64,000 bases of DNA from Carallia brachiata (Eukaryota > Streptophyta > Magnoliopsida > Malpighiales > Rhizophoraceae). The position numbers were made by a program, and so were the translations under genes. Location: positions 2,849,555 to 2,913,554 of the forward strand of contig JADCRB010000075.1 in NCBI GenBank assembly GCA_021464245.1. Direction: 5' to 3'. Within the stretch, counting starts at the first letter, position 1, and each line of letters begins with the position of its first letter. The notes under the pieces were generated by a model. It was not told the DNA's origin. It saw nothing but the letters and a program-made list of their open reading frames with translations, and ran no database searches. Positions 46,469 to 59,840 of the stretch are shown here, in pieces.

Positions 46469-49400
46469 ATGTCAGACCTGGACAGGCAAATAGAGCAGCT
46501 GAAGAACTGCGAACCTTTGAAGGAATCTGAAGTGAAAGCCCTTTGCCTGAAAGCCATGGAAATCCTCGTCGAAGAGAGCAACGTCCAACGCGTGGATGCC
46601 CCAGTCACCGTACGATTTAGTTATTATTATTGTTGTTGTTATTATCATTATTATTATTATTATTATTTTGCCTTTGATTTGCACTTGATATGTCAAAGGC
46701 TGAAGCTTTACTGTGATCCTTAATATGGGAACAATTGAATTGTTGGGTTGGTGGGGTTTGCTTAGGATTTAGGGTTTTTGAGGCTGTTAATCCTTTTGGG
46801 CCTATTTGTATTGACACAGACACTGCTTTGCTTGGTTGTTGTTGTTGTTGTTTTGTGGTGTAGATATGTGGAGATATACATGGGCAGTTTTATGACATGA
46901 AGGAGCTTTTCAAAGTAGGAGGGGATTGCCCAAAGACTAATTACTTGTTTCTTGGAGATTTTGTTGACAGAGGGTTTTACTCTGTTGAAACATTCCTGCT
47001 TTTGCTTGCTCTTAAGGTACAACCTTTGTTTTTTTAAATTGAAAATTAGGGTTTTTTTTAAAGGTTCACCTTTTCATCTTGCCTTTTATTTTGAGCAGTA
47101 GAATGCATGTTTGCTATATTCCTTTGTTGATTCGAATTTCTGCCCATTTTGTCCCAAAATTTCCGGTCGAAATATGCTCTTGTGGCTTCGAAAATTTGGC
47201 ACTCTCTAGGACTCTGTAAAACTGCAAAACCGGTTCATAATTATTGTGGGAGGAGTAAAATGTTATTGCCTGCTTGAAAGCCTCTGTCTTTGTTCATTGA
47301 AGCATTTTAGCTATGAATACGTGAGGTGATAATATGCACACTGTAGTTCTCGACAGAATACTCGATTACTTTTCATCTAGTCTATTTATACAGTTGTTTA
47401 TTTTATTCTCTTCGAAGTTACTCTTAGGGAAGGAGAAAGAAATGATTTTTATAGGGAACCAGCGACAATATTGAGGTCCTATGTTGACAGTTTTGTACTT
47501 TTTGGAAGGTCTCACATATCCTTATAAAAACCAGTAGGAAATTGTGTTGGGCATGGAAACGGAACTGAAGCCACTGGGCCAGAATTCTATCCTATCTTGT
47601 GAACAGTTAAGCTCAGGAATTGAAATATGTCAAAATGGAAGGAGGAATGATAGATGGAGTAGTATTCCAAACTCTATGCACTTTGGATGGTCAGAGCAAA
47701 CTCTGATGTACAGAATGTATGACTTGAAAAGCCTTGGACTATACAAAAAGTGTGCATGGAATACCTTGTGCACTTGTAACCTTGAAAAATGATACTATTG
47801 AACTTCTAGCATGATCACGATAAGCAAGTAAACAGGTGCCAAAACTTATCAAAAGGTATTCACCTTGAATCGGCTGCTAAGTTTGATTAGATTTTCACAT
47901 AGTTTTTCCTTCTCACCCAACTTGACGCCCAAATTTTAGATCCACTGCTTTATCTACTAGTACTATGTAATCCAGTTCATGAACTTCTTCATTTTTTTTT
48001 TCCATGGATGTACGATTTGATTAGAGTTTGGGGTATTACCAGGTGAGATATCCAGATCGGATAACACTAATTAGAGGAAACCATGAGAGCCGTCAGATAA
48101 CACAGGTTCACTTTCTTTTCTGGTCTTTTTGTTAAACCGCTTTTTGATTTATATATGCTCATGAGCTTTCTTCTCTTTTCAGGTGTATGGATTCTATGAC
48201 GAGTGCTTACGCAAATATGGCTCTGTCAATGTGTGGAGATATTGCACAGATGTATTTGATTACTTAAGGTATACTGCTCACAGTTTGAGAAAATAGGGGC
48301 CATTTCTATGTTGGAAAGTCAAATTTGGTGCAGGAGTTGTCGAGTTACAGTTGCAAGTGTGGGAATTGTTTGGGAGACCATATCTGATTGTATTACTGTA
48401 TATGCTAGTGTACCATCTTGTGGGTAACTCAGTAATGCATTTTGGTTAATTGTTGTATGCTGAGAAACTACTGTCTAGACTCTAGAGTGACCACCAGTTG
48501 CATTAAACTTCAATCTCCCCCTTTTCTTTTAACCCCTTTAATTAAGTTGCTTACCATTAAACCATCATTTCAAATTTTGATTATGGTCTGTCGCAGCCTG
48601 TCCGCTTTGATTGAGAACAAGATTTTCGGTGTTCATGGTGGTCTCTCTCCTACAATTTCAACATTGGATCAGGTCAAGAATCTGTCCTTTTGACTTAATT
48701 GTTTATGTGACCCGCTATAGAAGAATTTTACTAACGAGACCTTTCTCCAGATCCGAACAATTGATAGGAAACAAGAAGTACCTCATGATGGTGCCATGTG
48801 TGACCTTCTGTGGTCAGATCCTGAAGATATTGTGGATGGTTGGGGTTTAAGCCCCCGTGGTGCTGGTTTCCTATTTGGAGGCAGTGTAGTCACTTCTTTC
48901 AATCACTCAAACAACATTGACTACATATGTCGTGCTCATCAGTTGGTAATGGAAGGATACAAATGGATGTTCAATAACCAAATAGTTACCGTATGGTCCG
49001 CTCCAAACTACTGTTACAGGTATATTAACATTGCAAATTCTCCTCTTCTTCTGTTCCAGACTAGTGGTCTTATTTTTTAAAATATCTTCCAGATGTGGGA
49101 ATGTAGCTGCAATCCTTGAGCTGGATGAGAATCTTAACAAGCAGTTCCGTGTGTTTGATGCAGCCCCACAGGTTTGTACTGATACCTTTCATTTCTTCAG
49201 GAATTTCTGCTGTATTGGTGAAATTTTTGGGTGTGGTTGGGTCGAGGGTGGTGTTTAGTGGGTGGGGGAGCACTGTATTATACCTTTCATTTAAGGGGAC
49301 AGTGGCCTCGGAATCGAAATGTCTTAGCTTGAAGTCCTTCTTCACGTCAGTATATAAATACATAAATATGGCTCTTATGCCTCTATGCAGATGTGCTTCG

Positions 49401-49592
49401 TGTAACTCACTTAAGCGTTGAAAAATTAATTATATGCTTCATAAACTTTTGAGTTTTCTGATGCATCATTGTGCTTTATTAAGAGCAGTTTCATATCTTA
49501 CATGCTTTTATGGGGGACTGAAAAGTTTAAATTGAATGCAGGAATCAAGAGGAACGCCCGCCAAAAAGCCAGCGCCTGATTACTTCTTGTGA
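46469..49592 (+). CDS. PPX: Serine/threonine protein phosphatase 4 catalytic subunit (PPX)
   Basis: Eight exons (46469-46609, 46864-47016, 48043-48105, 48183-48268, 48597-48672, 48751-49019, 49093-49171, 49542-49592) join in frame to 305 residues, the exact family length. The start [20 protein letters not shown] and the end KKPAPDYFL are those of plant PPX1/PPX2. All metal-binding PPP motifs are present: GDIHGQ, GDFVDRG, GNHES, the HGGLSP histidine and YICRAHQ. The C-terminal DYFL carries the leucine that is carboxymethylated in PP2A-like enzymes. PP4 works with regulatory subunits (PSY2/PP4R2 type) in nucleus and cytosol, in DNA repair, miRNA processing and signalling. Borders are all GT-AG. 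Intron 1 carries a (TTA)n microsatellite. The leader ends in an AG repeat directly before the ATG. Confidence 0.97.
46618..46669. repeat. (TTA)n microsatellite in PP4 intron 1
   Basis: An interrupted TTA/TTG repeat begins nine bases after the exon 1 border. Length variation here is likely between individuals. Confidence 0.9.
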
Positions 49593-51431
49593 TACCAATT
49601 TCACTTGGTTTTGCATTTCATTATCCAACACAGCTGCATTTCATTTTCCAACACAGCTTAATTGATGGAGCATGGCGTAGAAAATCTCGTGAGCCAGACA
49701 AATTGATTGGAGAGCTTTAAGGCAACCCAACAATCAACGCTTGAGTTGACCTGCAAGGGTTATATTTTGTAGCTTTTGATCCATTTTGGTTGTTGGGGTT
49801 GGCCTTCCATGTGTGTTGATTTTCACCATTGCCTGGTTTGCCTATTTGGCTATGGCGTAGTTGTAATGTGCAAGCGAGTTGCACAATAAAGGATTCTTGT
49901 CCATTATTTAAATGGGGTTTGACTCCAGTTTGATTCATGATGGAAGCATGAACGGTGAATAAGGTATTGGCAATCGAGTGTAAAGGGTACACATTGACTT
50001 GCTTTCAGGAATTCCGTGCATCAATTAGGTATCCTTGCATCCCCCTAGCACAACTATCCTTGATTCTGATTCCCTACTCCCTAAACTGCGCAATATATAC
50101 AAGTTTCGTCATGGTAATCTAATCGAATTACGACGCAATACAACAGTAAAAATTTGGGTTGAACGGATACAATGTAAAAAGGCAATTTCCTCAATGACTG
50201 TACCTCAACTGCCGGATATTGAGAAATCAGTGAAAGTCCCACTTATTGCCGGATTCCATATTCTTCTTCAGAGTATTAAGATATGAAGTGTCAATATTTC
50301 TCCCTCTTAGACCATCAACTTGGGTTCGAATCCCGGTGCTGACACTCTTCCCTAATTAAAATGTTGAGTGTGCTCACCTTAATATTATGTTTGAAAGATA
50401 TGGTGACTGTCAGTTATAAGTCTAAAACTCGACAATTGTTGTATGGGCTGTAGCAAAATTAAACTCTAATCTATCAGTATTCAGGTGGTAAGTTCTTCTT
50501 ATAAGGAAAATTATATGATACGTTGACAAATAATTTTCGGTGTTGATTCACAGCTGCGATAACTTAAATACCGGTAATGTGTATTTTTTCTGGCTCAAAA
50601 AAAAAAAATTGCTATGTTGAGACTGAAGTGTAGAGACATGTGTAGCTTTGGTTGTTTCGGGTGCAACTGCAGAATTGAGCATGAAATTAGGTGACCACTT
50701 TGCTCTTACGGCAGCTTGGATAGCTGTGATTTTGGATCACGGAGACGCCTCCTCCGAGGAACATATGACAAAGATGACCACTTTGTTCGTGCTTTTGATG
50801 ATTAGAATTTGACAAATGGGGAGTTGGTACTTTTTTTCCGTGTTAACGAAAAAGGAAGTTACGTGTTTAAATCTCGCAAGGGAGTTGGTGCTAGTAGAGT
50901 TAGAAGAAGTGGGAAAATTTGACACGATTCAAAGTGAGTTGATTTAATTGATCCAAAAAAAAAAAAAGTGGGTTGATTTAATATATCCGAAATTTGACTC
51001 AATTCAACCACCCGAATGCAAAATAACTCAGAATTTGAATATCCTAAAACCAAAACAATTCAAAACTTGATTGTGTTCGTTGATTTCTTTGCTAAGATGG
51101 GTTCCGTACCAAACTGGTGAGGAGTTATTTGATCACCAGTTTTCGGGTCTGTAGGTCTGCGTTTCCTTCTTAATGGAGTGGTTGTTAGTTGAATTATGTT
51201 TTCCTTCTTTCTTCAGATGTACCAAAAAAGGGTTGATTGAGTCAAAAGTTGATTAACACAAAATTCAAATAACTTAGACTTTTCAATAACTGAAAATCTA
51301 AAATTTAGAAGACTTAAAACTTAATATATTCGAAATCGATGAATATAAGACAGAGACTCCATGAATCTAAAACTCTATGACTCATTGTCACGAAATTCAA
51401 ATAACTTAAAATTCAAAATAATTTGACTTTA
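49593..51431. other. PP4 3' flank and intergenic DNA
   Basis: 49593 to about 49920 is the likely 3' untranslated region. Further on, no gene is recognised. A tRNA box-B-like GGTTCGAATCCCGG stands at about 50322-50335 without a matching box A or tail. Poly-A tracts are at 50597-50609 and 50955-50967. Confidence 0.5.
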
Positions 51432-52475
51432 GGGATCGTTTAATTGATGATTTATAATCAAAATCAGAAGTAGAATTGGAATAAGAATCATAATCAAGTA
51501 AAATTATAAATAGACTGACTTATCTTATAATATATTTAATTTAATTCGGAATTAGAATCAAAATCATTTGTAATTATTTGTTTCAATTCGAATGGAAATC
51601 AATATAAAATGTAAGATAATATTTATATCATGATGAAAATAAGATAAATGTTATTAAAAATAAAAAGTTATAACTGTCAAATTACAAACTATGAAATACA
51701 AAAATATTATAATAATGTCAAATTAAAAACATTAATAATGTACTTCACAATAATAAGGATAAAATAAAATTAAAAATTATAATAAAAATTAATAATAATA
51801 ATAATGTACTTAACAACAATAACCATAAATAAAAAATTCAAAATAAAATATTTAACATAAAATTTTATTATTATAATAATCATCATTTTTTAATTGATAA
51901 TACTATGACATAATATTATTAGTGGCAGTGATTATGATGATGATGATGATTATAAGAATACTAATAAGTATGAATAATATTATTATAATGAAAACAATAT
52001 TATAGAGGTTATAAACTATTTTATTACTAATAAATAAGTGATTGTTATAACTATAAGATTGTTATGTCAATATTTTCATTTAAATTTTTTATTTATCGTT
52101 GTTACTAATATTATATTACTATTATGAGAAGATAATAATATAATTATTTATATTTTAATTATTATCCTAATTTATCGAATATTTAATTTAATTTTAATGT
52201 ATAGATATTTATTATTATTATTATTATTTATGAAATGTAATTGCACAATTTTATCATAATATATTTTATAAAGAGAGAGGGCAGACAAGAAATGAAGGAT
52301 AATTAATAGAATAGAGATAAGAATAATGATTTTTATATACAAAAACTCTCATTCTCATAACTAAAGAGAATGAGGATAGAATTTTTCTTCACCAAATGTT
52401 AACAAGGAAAATCATTCATTGTCATTCCTATTCGTATTCTAAATCTTTTTTTAAAAAAAGCCAACTAAACACTCC
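51432..52475. mobile_element. Possible Harbinger-like MITE, about 1.04 kb
   Basis: The left end reads GGGATCGTTTAATTG; the right end, reverse complemented, reads GGAGTGTTTAGTTGG. These imperfect inverted ends resemble the GGG-GTTTGGTT ends of the element at 59841-60652. The inside is very AT-rich with AAT microsatellites. The flanking triplets (TTA and ATA) do not match exactly, so the call is tentative. Confidence 0.4.
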
Positions 52476-52700
52476 ATAAATTCATCCTAATCTATCTCAT
52501 TGCCACTTTTAGTTTCGACATTATTTATTCAGATATTCTAACTACTTTAAAACATAACATTCGATGAGTCTTTTAGAGAATATTCTAATAATTAGAACTT
52601 AAATTCATATTTTAATGTTCTCCCTTTATAATCATCAAAGCGAAAAAAAAAATTATATAAAAAAAAAGAACCACCATCCATAACTTACTTTTTAAAAACA

Positions 52701-53070
52701 AAGTTGTCAGAATTAAATTAGTCATCGAATTGAAAATATTAATAAGTTAAAATTTAACCGATTGAATCACTATTTGAATTAGTATTTAATAATATATGTA
52801 TTTATTAAAGTAATTAAAAAAATACACCTATAGTGATTAAAAATTAATTTTTTTAATTTTAAAAACTAAATTAAAAATTTTAATCAACTTTAAGACTAAA
52901 TTAAAATTTTTAATTAAATTTAGAGTTTAAATTATAATTTAAATCAAATTATAATTTTTAAATTTTTAGTCTAATTTAAACCAGTTCGATCGATCCCATT
53001 TTTACTAATTTTGATTAATTCTTAATTAATTTTAATCGATCAAAATAATCTTTAAAATTAACCATGATCC
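52701..53070. mobile_element. Degraded MITE of family A (copy 3)
   Basis: The left end AAGTTGTCAGAATTAAATTAG and the next about 70 bp follow the left end of the element at 14188 position by position, with many transitions (CCGATC changed to TTAGTC and so on). The right end is not clear; text like 'ccagttcgatcgatccc' near 52980 is the expected mirror image. Older and more decayed than the other two copies. Confidence 0.5.
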
Positions 53071-53517
53071 CTTAACCGAGTACAAGTTGAATTAGTTAGT
53101 GCTTAATAATAATAATAATAATAATAATAAAACATAAGAAGTACTCTTAACTGTCGTACGGTGGCACTTAGCTTCCCATTTTGGACACTATAAAAGGGCA
53201 GTCAAAATCCCTAGATTTGACAACAAACCCCAATCCGTTTTCTACGACACCGATCTCCAATTTGCAGCTGAACTAAACCGCCCGTCTCCCCTCTAATTAC
53301 CACTTAAACAGATATTTTAATCAAAAATATAACATAAAATTCCTCTCTCTCTCACAATTTGCCCGCCAAAAAAGGTTTTTTCTTTTTCTTTTCTTTTTTT
53401 TTTTTAAATTTCTCTCTCTAGGGTTTCTCTCTCCCTCTCCGTCGTTCAATTTATCTGCGCACCTCTTCGAAACGGTGTCGTAAGCGAGCTTCTTTCTCTA
53501 AAGTCGTAAGCCAAAAA

Positions 53518-56500
53518 ATGGAAACAGCGGTGGACGATAATGATCGTCCAGAGGTCCAAACGGACGGCGTCGTTTTGGTTGGGGAAAAGAGAGGAGCGGA
53601 GAGTGGGGAGAGCGAGGAGGGGGTTTTGGAGGCGAAGAGGGCGAAGAAGAGCAGGGCCGGGGCCCGGGAGATGAGTAGAGTGGCGGAGATTGTGCTGGTG
53701 TTGTCGGCGATGGCGGGGCTGAGAGGAGGGAGGAGCCCGACGGATGCGGAGCTGGATTTGATGGCGGAGGCGAGGGCCAAGTTGGCCGAGATTTGCCGGG
53801 ACTTGGCCCCCAGGGATTTGGTGGCCAGAGATGCGATTGGGACTGTTATTGAGGATTTAGGGCTCAATTGGAAGGCCAAAGACCAAAGATTAGGGTTTCG
53901 CGGGAACAGGATTTCAATTAAAGAGAAAGTCTTGCTTGCTAAGAGAAAGGTAAAGGATGTGATTAGGCCACTTTTAGTGCTTTTTTTTTTGTTTCTTATT
54001 TGATTTTTGTATTATTGATGATTCTTGACTGTTGTGCTATGCTTGCTTGATACCAACGAGGATGAGAATCTTGGGGGTTTAGAAGGAATGATAGATTAAA
54101 AGTTATTATTTGCGTTCTTAGAGAAACATTAACGTTCTTTTTTCGTAGTTGTAGTTCTTGGTTTGATTGTTATGCTGTTCTTGGTGCTCAAACGTTTTGT
54201 TTGGGCTAATTAAATGTTTCGTCTAGCAGTTCGAAGTCGCCAACTTGCAAAGGATTTTGCTAGCTTATTGTAATGAGCATAGTCTATTAAGCGATGTATT
54301 TTGGTAGTAAGTTCATTTTTTCACTGGGTGAATGTTGGATAATGACTTCTTTTGGCTGGATGAAGCGTTTAGTGCGTCTCTGGTTTTTGTTGGTTGCTGT
54401 AAAAGTCTATGGGAATTGAGAAAAATGGAATCTTTTTTATTTTTCTCCAGATGGAAGACTCCAAGAAATTTGCTGCTCCATCAGTGCCAAGCATTGACTC
54501 AGTGGCTGAAAGCCGTGGGACATCAAATAATCATCGCATGTTTCCATCAGATAAACAAAGTAATCCACCATTGTCTTCTGGAGGCCTTCCAGTTACTTCA
54601 CCACTAGGTCATATCTCAGTGTCCAGTACTACATCTATGACACATCTGCAGCCTACTGAAGTACGAGCATCCGTAGGGTTACCTAGTCATAATCTAGGAA
54701 GGGATTCATCAACATCAGCTTTTCCTAGAGTCGATAGAACACAACTGAAATCAGATGGAGCACCAAAGGGGTCTTCTACTCAATTACAAGGTAATGTCTG
54801 CTTTTCCTTCTTCCACCTGATTCTTTTTCCCTACTGGATACAAATAGTGTCTACTTTTATTGCTTTTGGTTCTTTTTTCCTCACCTCATCCTTCTTTTCA
54901 ATTTTTGGTTGAGTGCAAAATCTTAGAGTGTCCTGAATAGGATTGTAGGATAAATAGTGTAAAAGCTGAGGTTGTGCTAGTCTTGGGTAGGATCAATGGG
55001 TTTTGAAGCTTTTGCCCATCTGCATTGGGTGTTTCTGACAGTATGCTATGGTTTGATGGTGAAGTAGATGGTGGTGGATCAAAACAGAGATCCATCAACC
55101 CTGGAAATCTGTGTATGGAGTATGGACATTTGAGGACCCAGACATTTATCTTAGTTGGTACATGCCTTTGTTTCCTCCCTTTGTCAGCTTGTGCATGTTT
55201 GAATGGGGAGAGAGGGGAGGATTGGGGGTGATTGGGCCTGAAGAAGCATATGGTTTAGGCAGTAGCTTTTTTGATATATCCATATTAACAGATTGTCACT
55301 TTAAATAGTTTCATTGTTTACATTAATGAAAGGTTATTGGGCAATATAATCCTCTTTTGGTCTCCATCGTTTATGCCTTTTGATTTATCTAATTGCAGCA
55401 AATTTATCAACAAATCAACCGCTGGTAAATGCACCAACTTGGTCAATTCAGCCCCATTCTACATCATCAACTAAAACTGCTTCAGAAATTAAGATGCCGA
55501 ATCATAGCCTTGCGAAGGTTGATGGAACTGCTGATTTGGGTGTGCCACGAACAGCTCCTCAACCAGTAAGAGATCAAGCTTCCCGACCATCCGTCACTCA
55601 AGCCGCACATCTAAATCTGCCAGGCGTACATCAGCCTATGCAAGGCATGAAGTATGTTCAACCTCCAACATTTTTTAATAATCACCATGAAATTGCAAAA
55701 ATTGTTCAAAAATTATTGCAACCAAAGATTCCTGAACATCCCACATGGACTCCACCTTCAAGGGAATATATGAACAAGGCATTGACCTGCCAAATGTGCA
55801 AACTTACAATTAATGAGGTGGAAACTTTAGTTGTTTGTGATGCCTGTGAGAAAGGATATCACTTAAAATGTCTGGAAGCAATTAATCAGAAAGGAATTCC
55901 AAGAGGTGAATGGCACTGCATGACGTGCGTAGCATTAAGCAATGGGAAGCCTTTTCCTCCAAAATATGGTCGTGTCATGAGAAGTATAGCTCCAGCCAAA
56001 CCGCCTTCAAACTCAGCTGGAGCACAGTCACCATCAGAGAAGAAAGTCGCAACTGTAGATGTGAAGGTCAATCGGGAGAATGTAACTGCAAATGTAAGCT
56101 TTGCTGTGGAGAACCCTGTTGGATCTAGTGGTACAGGCAGCAGCACAGCTGATTCAAATACTCCTAATGCAATACAGAAGCCCGGGAATATTGTGATGTC
56201 AAGTGGAAAAGATGTTCATCCATCTGTTGGAACTTTTCCAAATAACCTGACAAAACCATTGGGTACTGTTAGTGATTCTTCTGCCATAAGTTCATCAACT
56301 CAACAAACTGAATTTTCTGAATCACTTGCACAGAAAGAGAGATCAGCTTCAGAATTGAAATGTCAGGCTTCCACTACATCCTACGAGATTGCTAATAAAA
56401 ATGAACATTTGAAGACCTCGGACAATTTGCAGTATATCCACACAGAAGCACCAAATTGTGCAGAAGGTACTTCCAAGATTTGCCAGGAGACGCGAGACCA

Positions 56501-58871
56501 ACCTGTGGTTAAAGAATCAGAAAGTAAAAGAGAAAGCAATGCCTGTACTTCTGTAGTTGATGCCAAGCAAAGTGAGCAAGGTGTTGGATATGCAAATTTT
56601 GTTGGAAGTTCTGAAAACAATAATGATGTTATGAAGAATGCTGCGCTGTCTTCAAACGGCTTTGGAAGTTTTCAATGGATAGGCAATGCACTTAAAATTC
56701 TGGATGGAAAAACTTTTTATGAGTCTTGTTGCATTCATGGGGTAGCATATAAAGTGCATGATCATGCCCTTTTTCGTTCTAGCCATGACAAGTTGATTCC
56801 CTCCAAACTTAAGGCAAGTGAACTATCAAGGAGCAATTCCTTTTTATGATAATGTTCACCTGTACCACTACAGGATGGAGGCATTGTTATTTGGTTTTCT
56901 CCTAATCACCTAAGATACGTGATTGACAGATTTTGGATTCATTTTACAGTTGCTGTTATTAATTGGCTTGTTCTTGTTGCTTTATGTTGTGCAGTTATTG
57001 TTCTGAGGATATTGAAAGTGTTATATTAAATGCAGGTCATGTGGGAGGATGCTGAAACTGGGTCGAAGTGGGCTATTGTCAGTCAGTGCTACTTTCCAGC
57101 TGACTTGCCTGAGGGTGTAGGCCACCCTTGTGCCCCTGAAAGCAACGAGGTAGATGTTTCTCTCTTATATCATACAATTTTATCTCTATCTATAATTTCA
57201 GATCCAGTAATTCTGCAGTGCTCTTTGTTGGCTGACTGATGAGGGAGTATGGATCTGAACTTTGTGTGATAGAATTGATCACCAAGATAAAGGAAAAACC
57301 TAGGCTTGAACTAGAAGATTCAAGTACCTCTCTTTTATTCTAGGCCTCACGCTTGAGAAACAGAAATCAAATGATGTAAATTTTGTCTGCTAAATTCATT
57401 TTATTATATTCTAGTGGCAGATTGTGTTATCAGATTTTTACTCCTATTCTTCATTGTCCTGGAGTAACCTAGTCAACAGATTACGTATGATAGACAAACA
57501 TGACATTTGAATTCAAAACAAGAAACCTATCTGGCACTCCTCACTTTGCAAAAGTTTTATGATTACTCTTGGCTTCAATATTTATAGAAAACTGATAATA
57601 GCCAACTGAATTAAAATGGACCCATGAAAAATTATCTTGTTTGTTTTATATTCTGATGTTAAATTTAGAGCAACATGTTATGCAACACCTCCCATGCACA
57701 CAGAGGAAAAAGTCATGCTTAAATCTAATGAGGAAAGTCTAAGTACTTTTATGTGAATTACATTCTGGGCTCAACTTATTGAAACGTTCTTTTGATAGAC
57801 TATCTTTATTTTTATATTTTTAATGAATTTAATTTTTGTCATTATAGGTGTATGAATCCAATCACGAAAACTGTGTAATGGCAAGCTTGATTCAAGGGCC
57901 ATGCCAGGTCCTTCCTCCCACAAAGTTTAAGGAAGAGAATGAGAGAAGAAGTCAGCTAGGGACTGAGGCAAATAGCAGATCAGGATTAGTCTTCCTGTGC
58001 AAGTATGGCACTTCACTACTCAATTTCCAATCTTGTCACAGCTGCTTGTACGATTTGCAATTGTTTTACAGGAACACCAGATATCTCTTTCTTTGACTGT
58101 GTGTCCACATGTGAATTTCATAGGTCAGTTATACTAGTTATTTTGATGACAGGGATGGACCATAAATGGAACTTATAGGGAAGAGAGTTGAACAAGGTTA
58201 GGAGTGGTGGGTGGGCAAAATTGTTCCAAAAATGAAATTAATTAAAGTTACGGAGGATTATAAGAAAATAAATGAAAATTTGTAGTTGTCATCTACATTA
58301 TTTTTGAAAATCTGTGGATTAATTATGGGATTAAAAATATTTTTTTTTAGGGGGGGGGGGCAGTTTGTGGTGATATAAATCATTCTCATATGGAGTCTCA
58401 GAGAGTTCTCTTAACATATTTATAAATTCTTATCGAAGTGATTCCATCAAGTACCTGATGAATAAGAAAGACGTAAAGACTGGAAAAACAAGAAAAGTTG
58501 TGTGAGAGAATGCTGGCGGGACAGGTTGCCATATTCCTTTTAAACCTGTATGCTGTCCTTGTTCAGACTTCTTTGTCAAGCCGCTTCTGAGTAAATGCAT
58601 AGGAGCTGCTTCTTGTTCTCTATCTTGTTATATTCTTCTAACAATGATAATATTCACATGAAGAAAACTTTGAGGTAGCAAATGTCATGTCAATTAATTT
58701 TCTGTGGTTCCTATTATGTTGAGTGAGAGCATCTAAATTTCCGTGTTTTTATTATTTGCGTTGAAATTGAGTGAGTTGACTGTGTTTATCTAGTATTTGA
58801 TGAGAGAAATTTTGTTTTGCAGGTGGTTTTACGATGAATTGAAGGGAAACTTTAAACCTGTTTTTGGCTAG
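53518..58871 (+). CDS. PHD-finger protein with C-terminal BAH-like domain
   Basis: Six exons (53518-53949, 54451-54790, 55399-56813, 57036-57149, 57848-58002, 58823-58871) join in frame to 834 residues. Residues 1-144 are charged and carry a basic KRAKKSR stretch, possibly a nuclear signal. A Ser/Thr-rich linker follows. A C4HC3 PHD finger lies in exon 3 (CQMCKLTINEVETLVVCDAC, then GYHLKCL and WHCMTC). A long Ser-rich region leads to a BAH-like domain (GVAYKVHDHALF, MWEDAETGSKWAIVSQCYFP, FLCKWFYDELKG). PHD fingers and BAH domains read histone tails, so a nuclear chromatin role is inferred. It resembles the plant PHD protein group that includes, from memory, AT3G20280; its function is not established here. 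Intron 3 uses a GC donor (AAG|GCAAGT); the nearest GT would break the frame. Confidence 0.9.
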
Positions 58872-59840
58872 CGAGTCATGGATAAGTATTCTTGAGACAT
58901 TAATCCCCTTAAACCGTGGCAACTCATTAGACTTCCTTTGATCAGGTATCGAAGTATCCAATGTACGCAGTTTGCTGTAGCCTGGCCTTTTCAAAGTTCT
59001 GTTCCTTTGTTTGACAATAAATGGTCATTCAGGATGTGCATAATTTTTGAATTTGTTAAGAGGTAGCTTTTTTACATCGTTATAGGTCTAATCTGGCTTG
59101 AATCTGTCCCTCAAGATTATAATGTTTTCCTTAGGCTGATATTTGTTGATGAGAATTGTTGCAGTCAGTCCGTCTACATCTGTTTCCAACCATAGTTTAT
59201 TTAAATAAAGTAAAAGCATACCTTTTGGCTTACATGGCAGAATAGGTTTGTTGATTTGTCACTGGTTGCTTAATAAACATTTAACTGATCATGAAAAAGT
59301 GGGTTGGCACGGGGAAATGAATCGAAACACTAGCTATATTTGTGCTTTCAAAGATCCCAAAACACTTCAGACTAAGATTGGATATTATGTTTTTGGTTGA
59401 GATATGGAATCAACTCTAGATGAAGGAAAAATAGACAAGTTTGTTTCGTGGGTCTCTTCCTTTGATACCTTTCACTATTTTTTCATTTTTGCTCGACTCC
59501 AAGGATTTTAAAGGTTCTCTGTTTACATCTCTTTGGCTTAAAACAGGTAATTTATGACAGATGGGGCCTGTGAAGATTGATGAGCTAGAATTTATTTATT
59601 TATTTTTTACAACTCATGTCTTTGTACTATATGTTGGTCTAGATGTACACAGTATCATCCTTATTTTTTTGGCAAACACTAATAGGATGACATTCTTCTC
59701 TATTCTCTTGACCTTTCAAAAACAGGTTTTGTGGTAAAAAGAAAAAAAGGTTAATTTTGATATATGTCATTTTGGATTCAATTATCTTGCAAACTCGACT
59801 TGCTTTGATCCTTTGGTAGGATATTATTTTTGAGTGGTAA
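58872..59840. other. 3' flank of the PHD gene and intergenic DNA
   Basis: The first 200 bp is the likely 3' untranslated region. No gene is recognised in the rest. TAA at 59838-59840 is the left target copy of the next MITE. Confidence 0.6.

Noticed and set aside
48442..49421. Several 75-101 codon frames in the PP4 gene
   Set aside because: They cover introns or exons in wrong frames; the eight-exon chain explains the region fully.
50280..50345. GGTTCGAATCCCGG, a tRNA box-B-like string
   Set aside because: No box A at the right distance, no cloverleaf, no tail or flanking duplication could be found, so neither a tRNA nor a SINE is called.
53451..53879. Antisense 142-codon frame over the first exon of the PHD gene
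   Set aside because: A shadow of a GC-biased coding exon; the sense frame has the good ATG and splice site.
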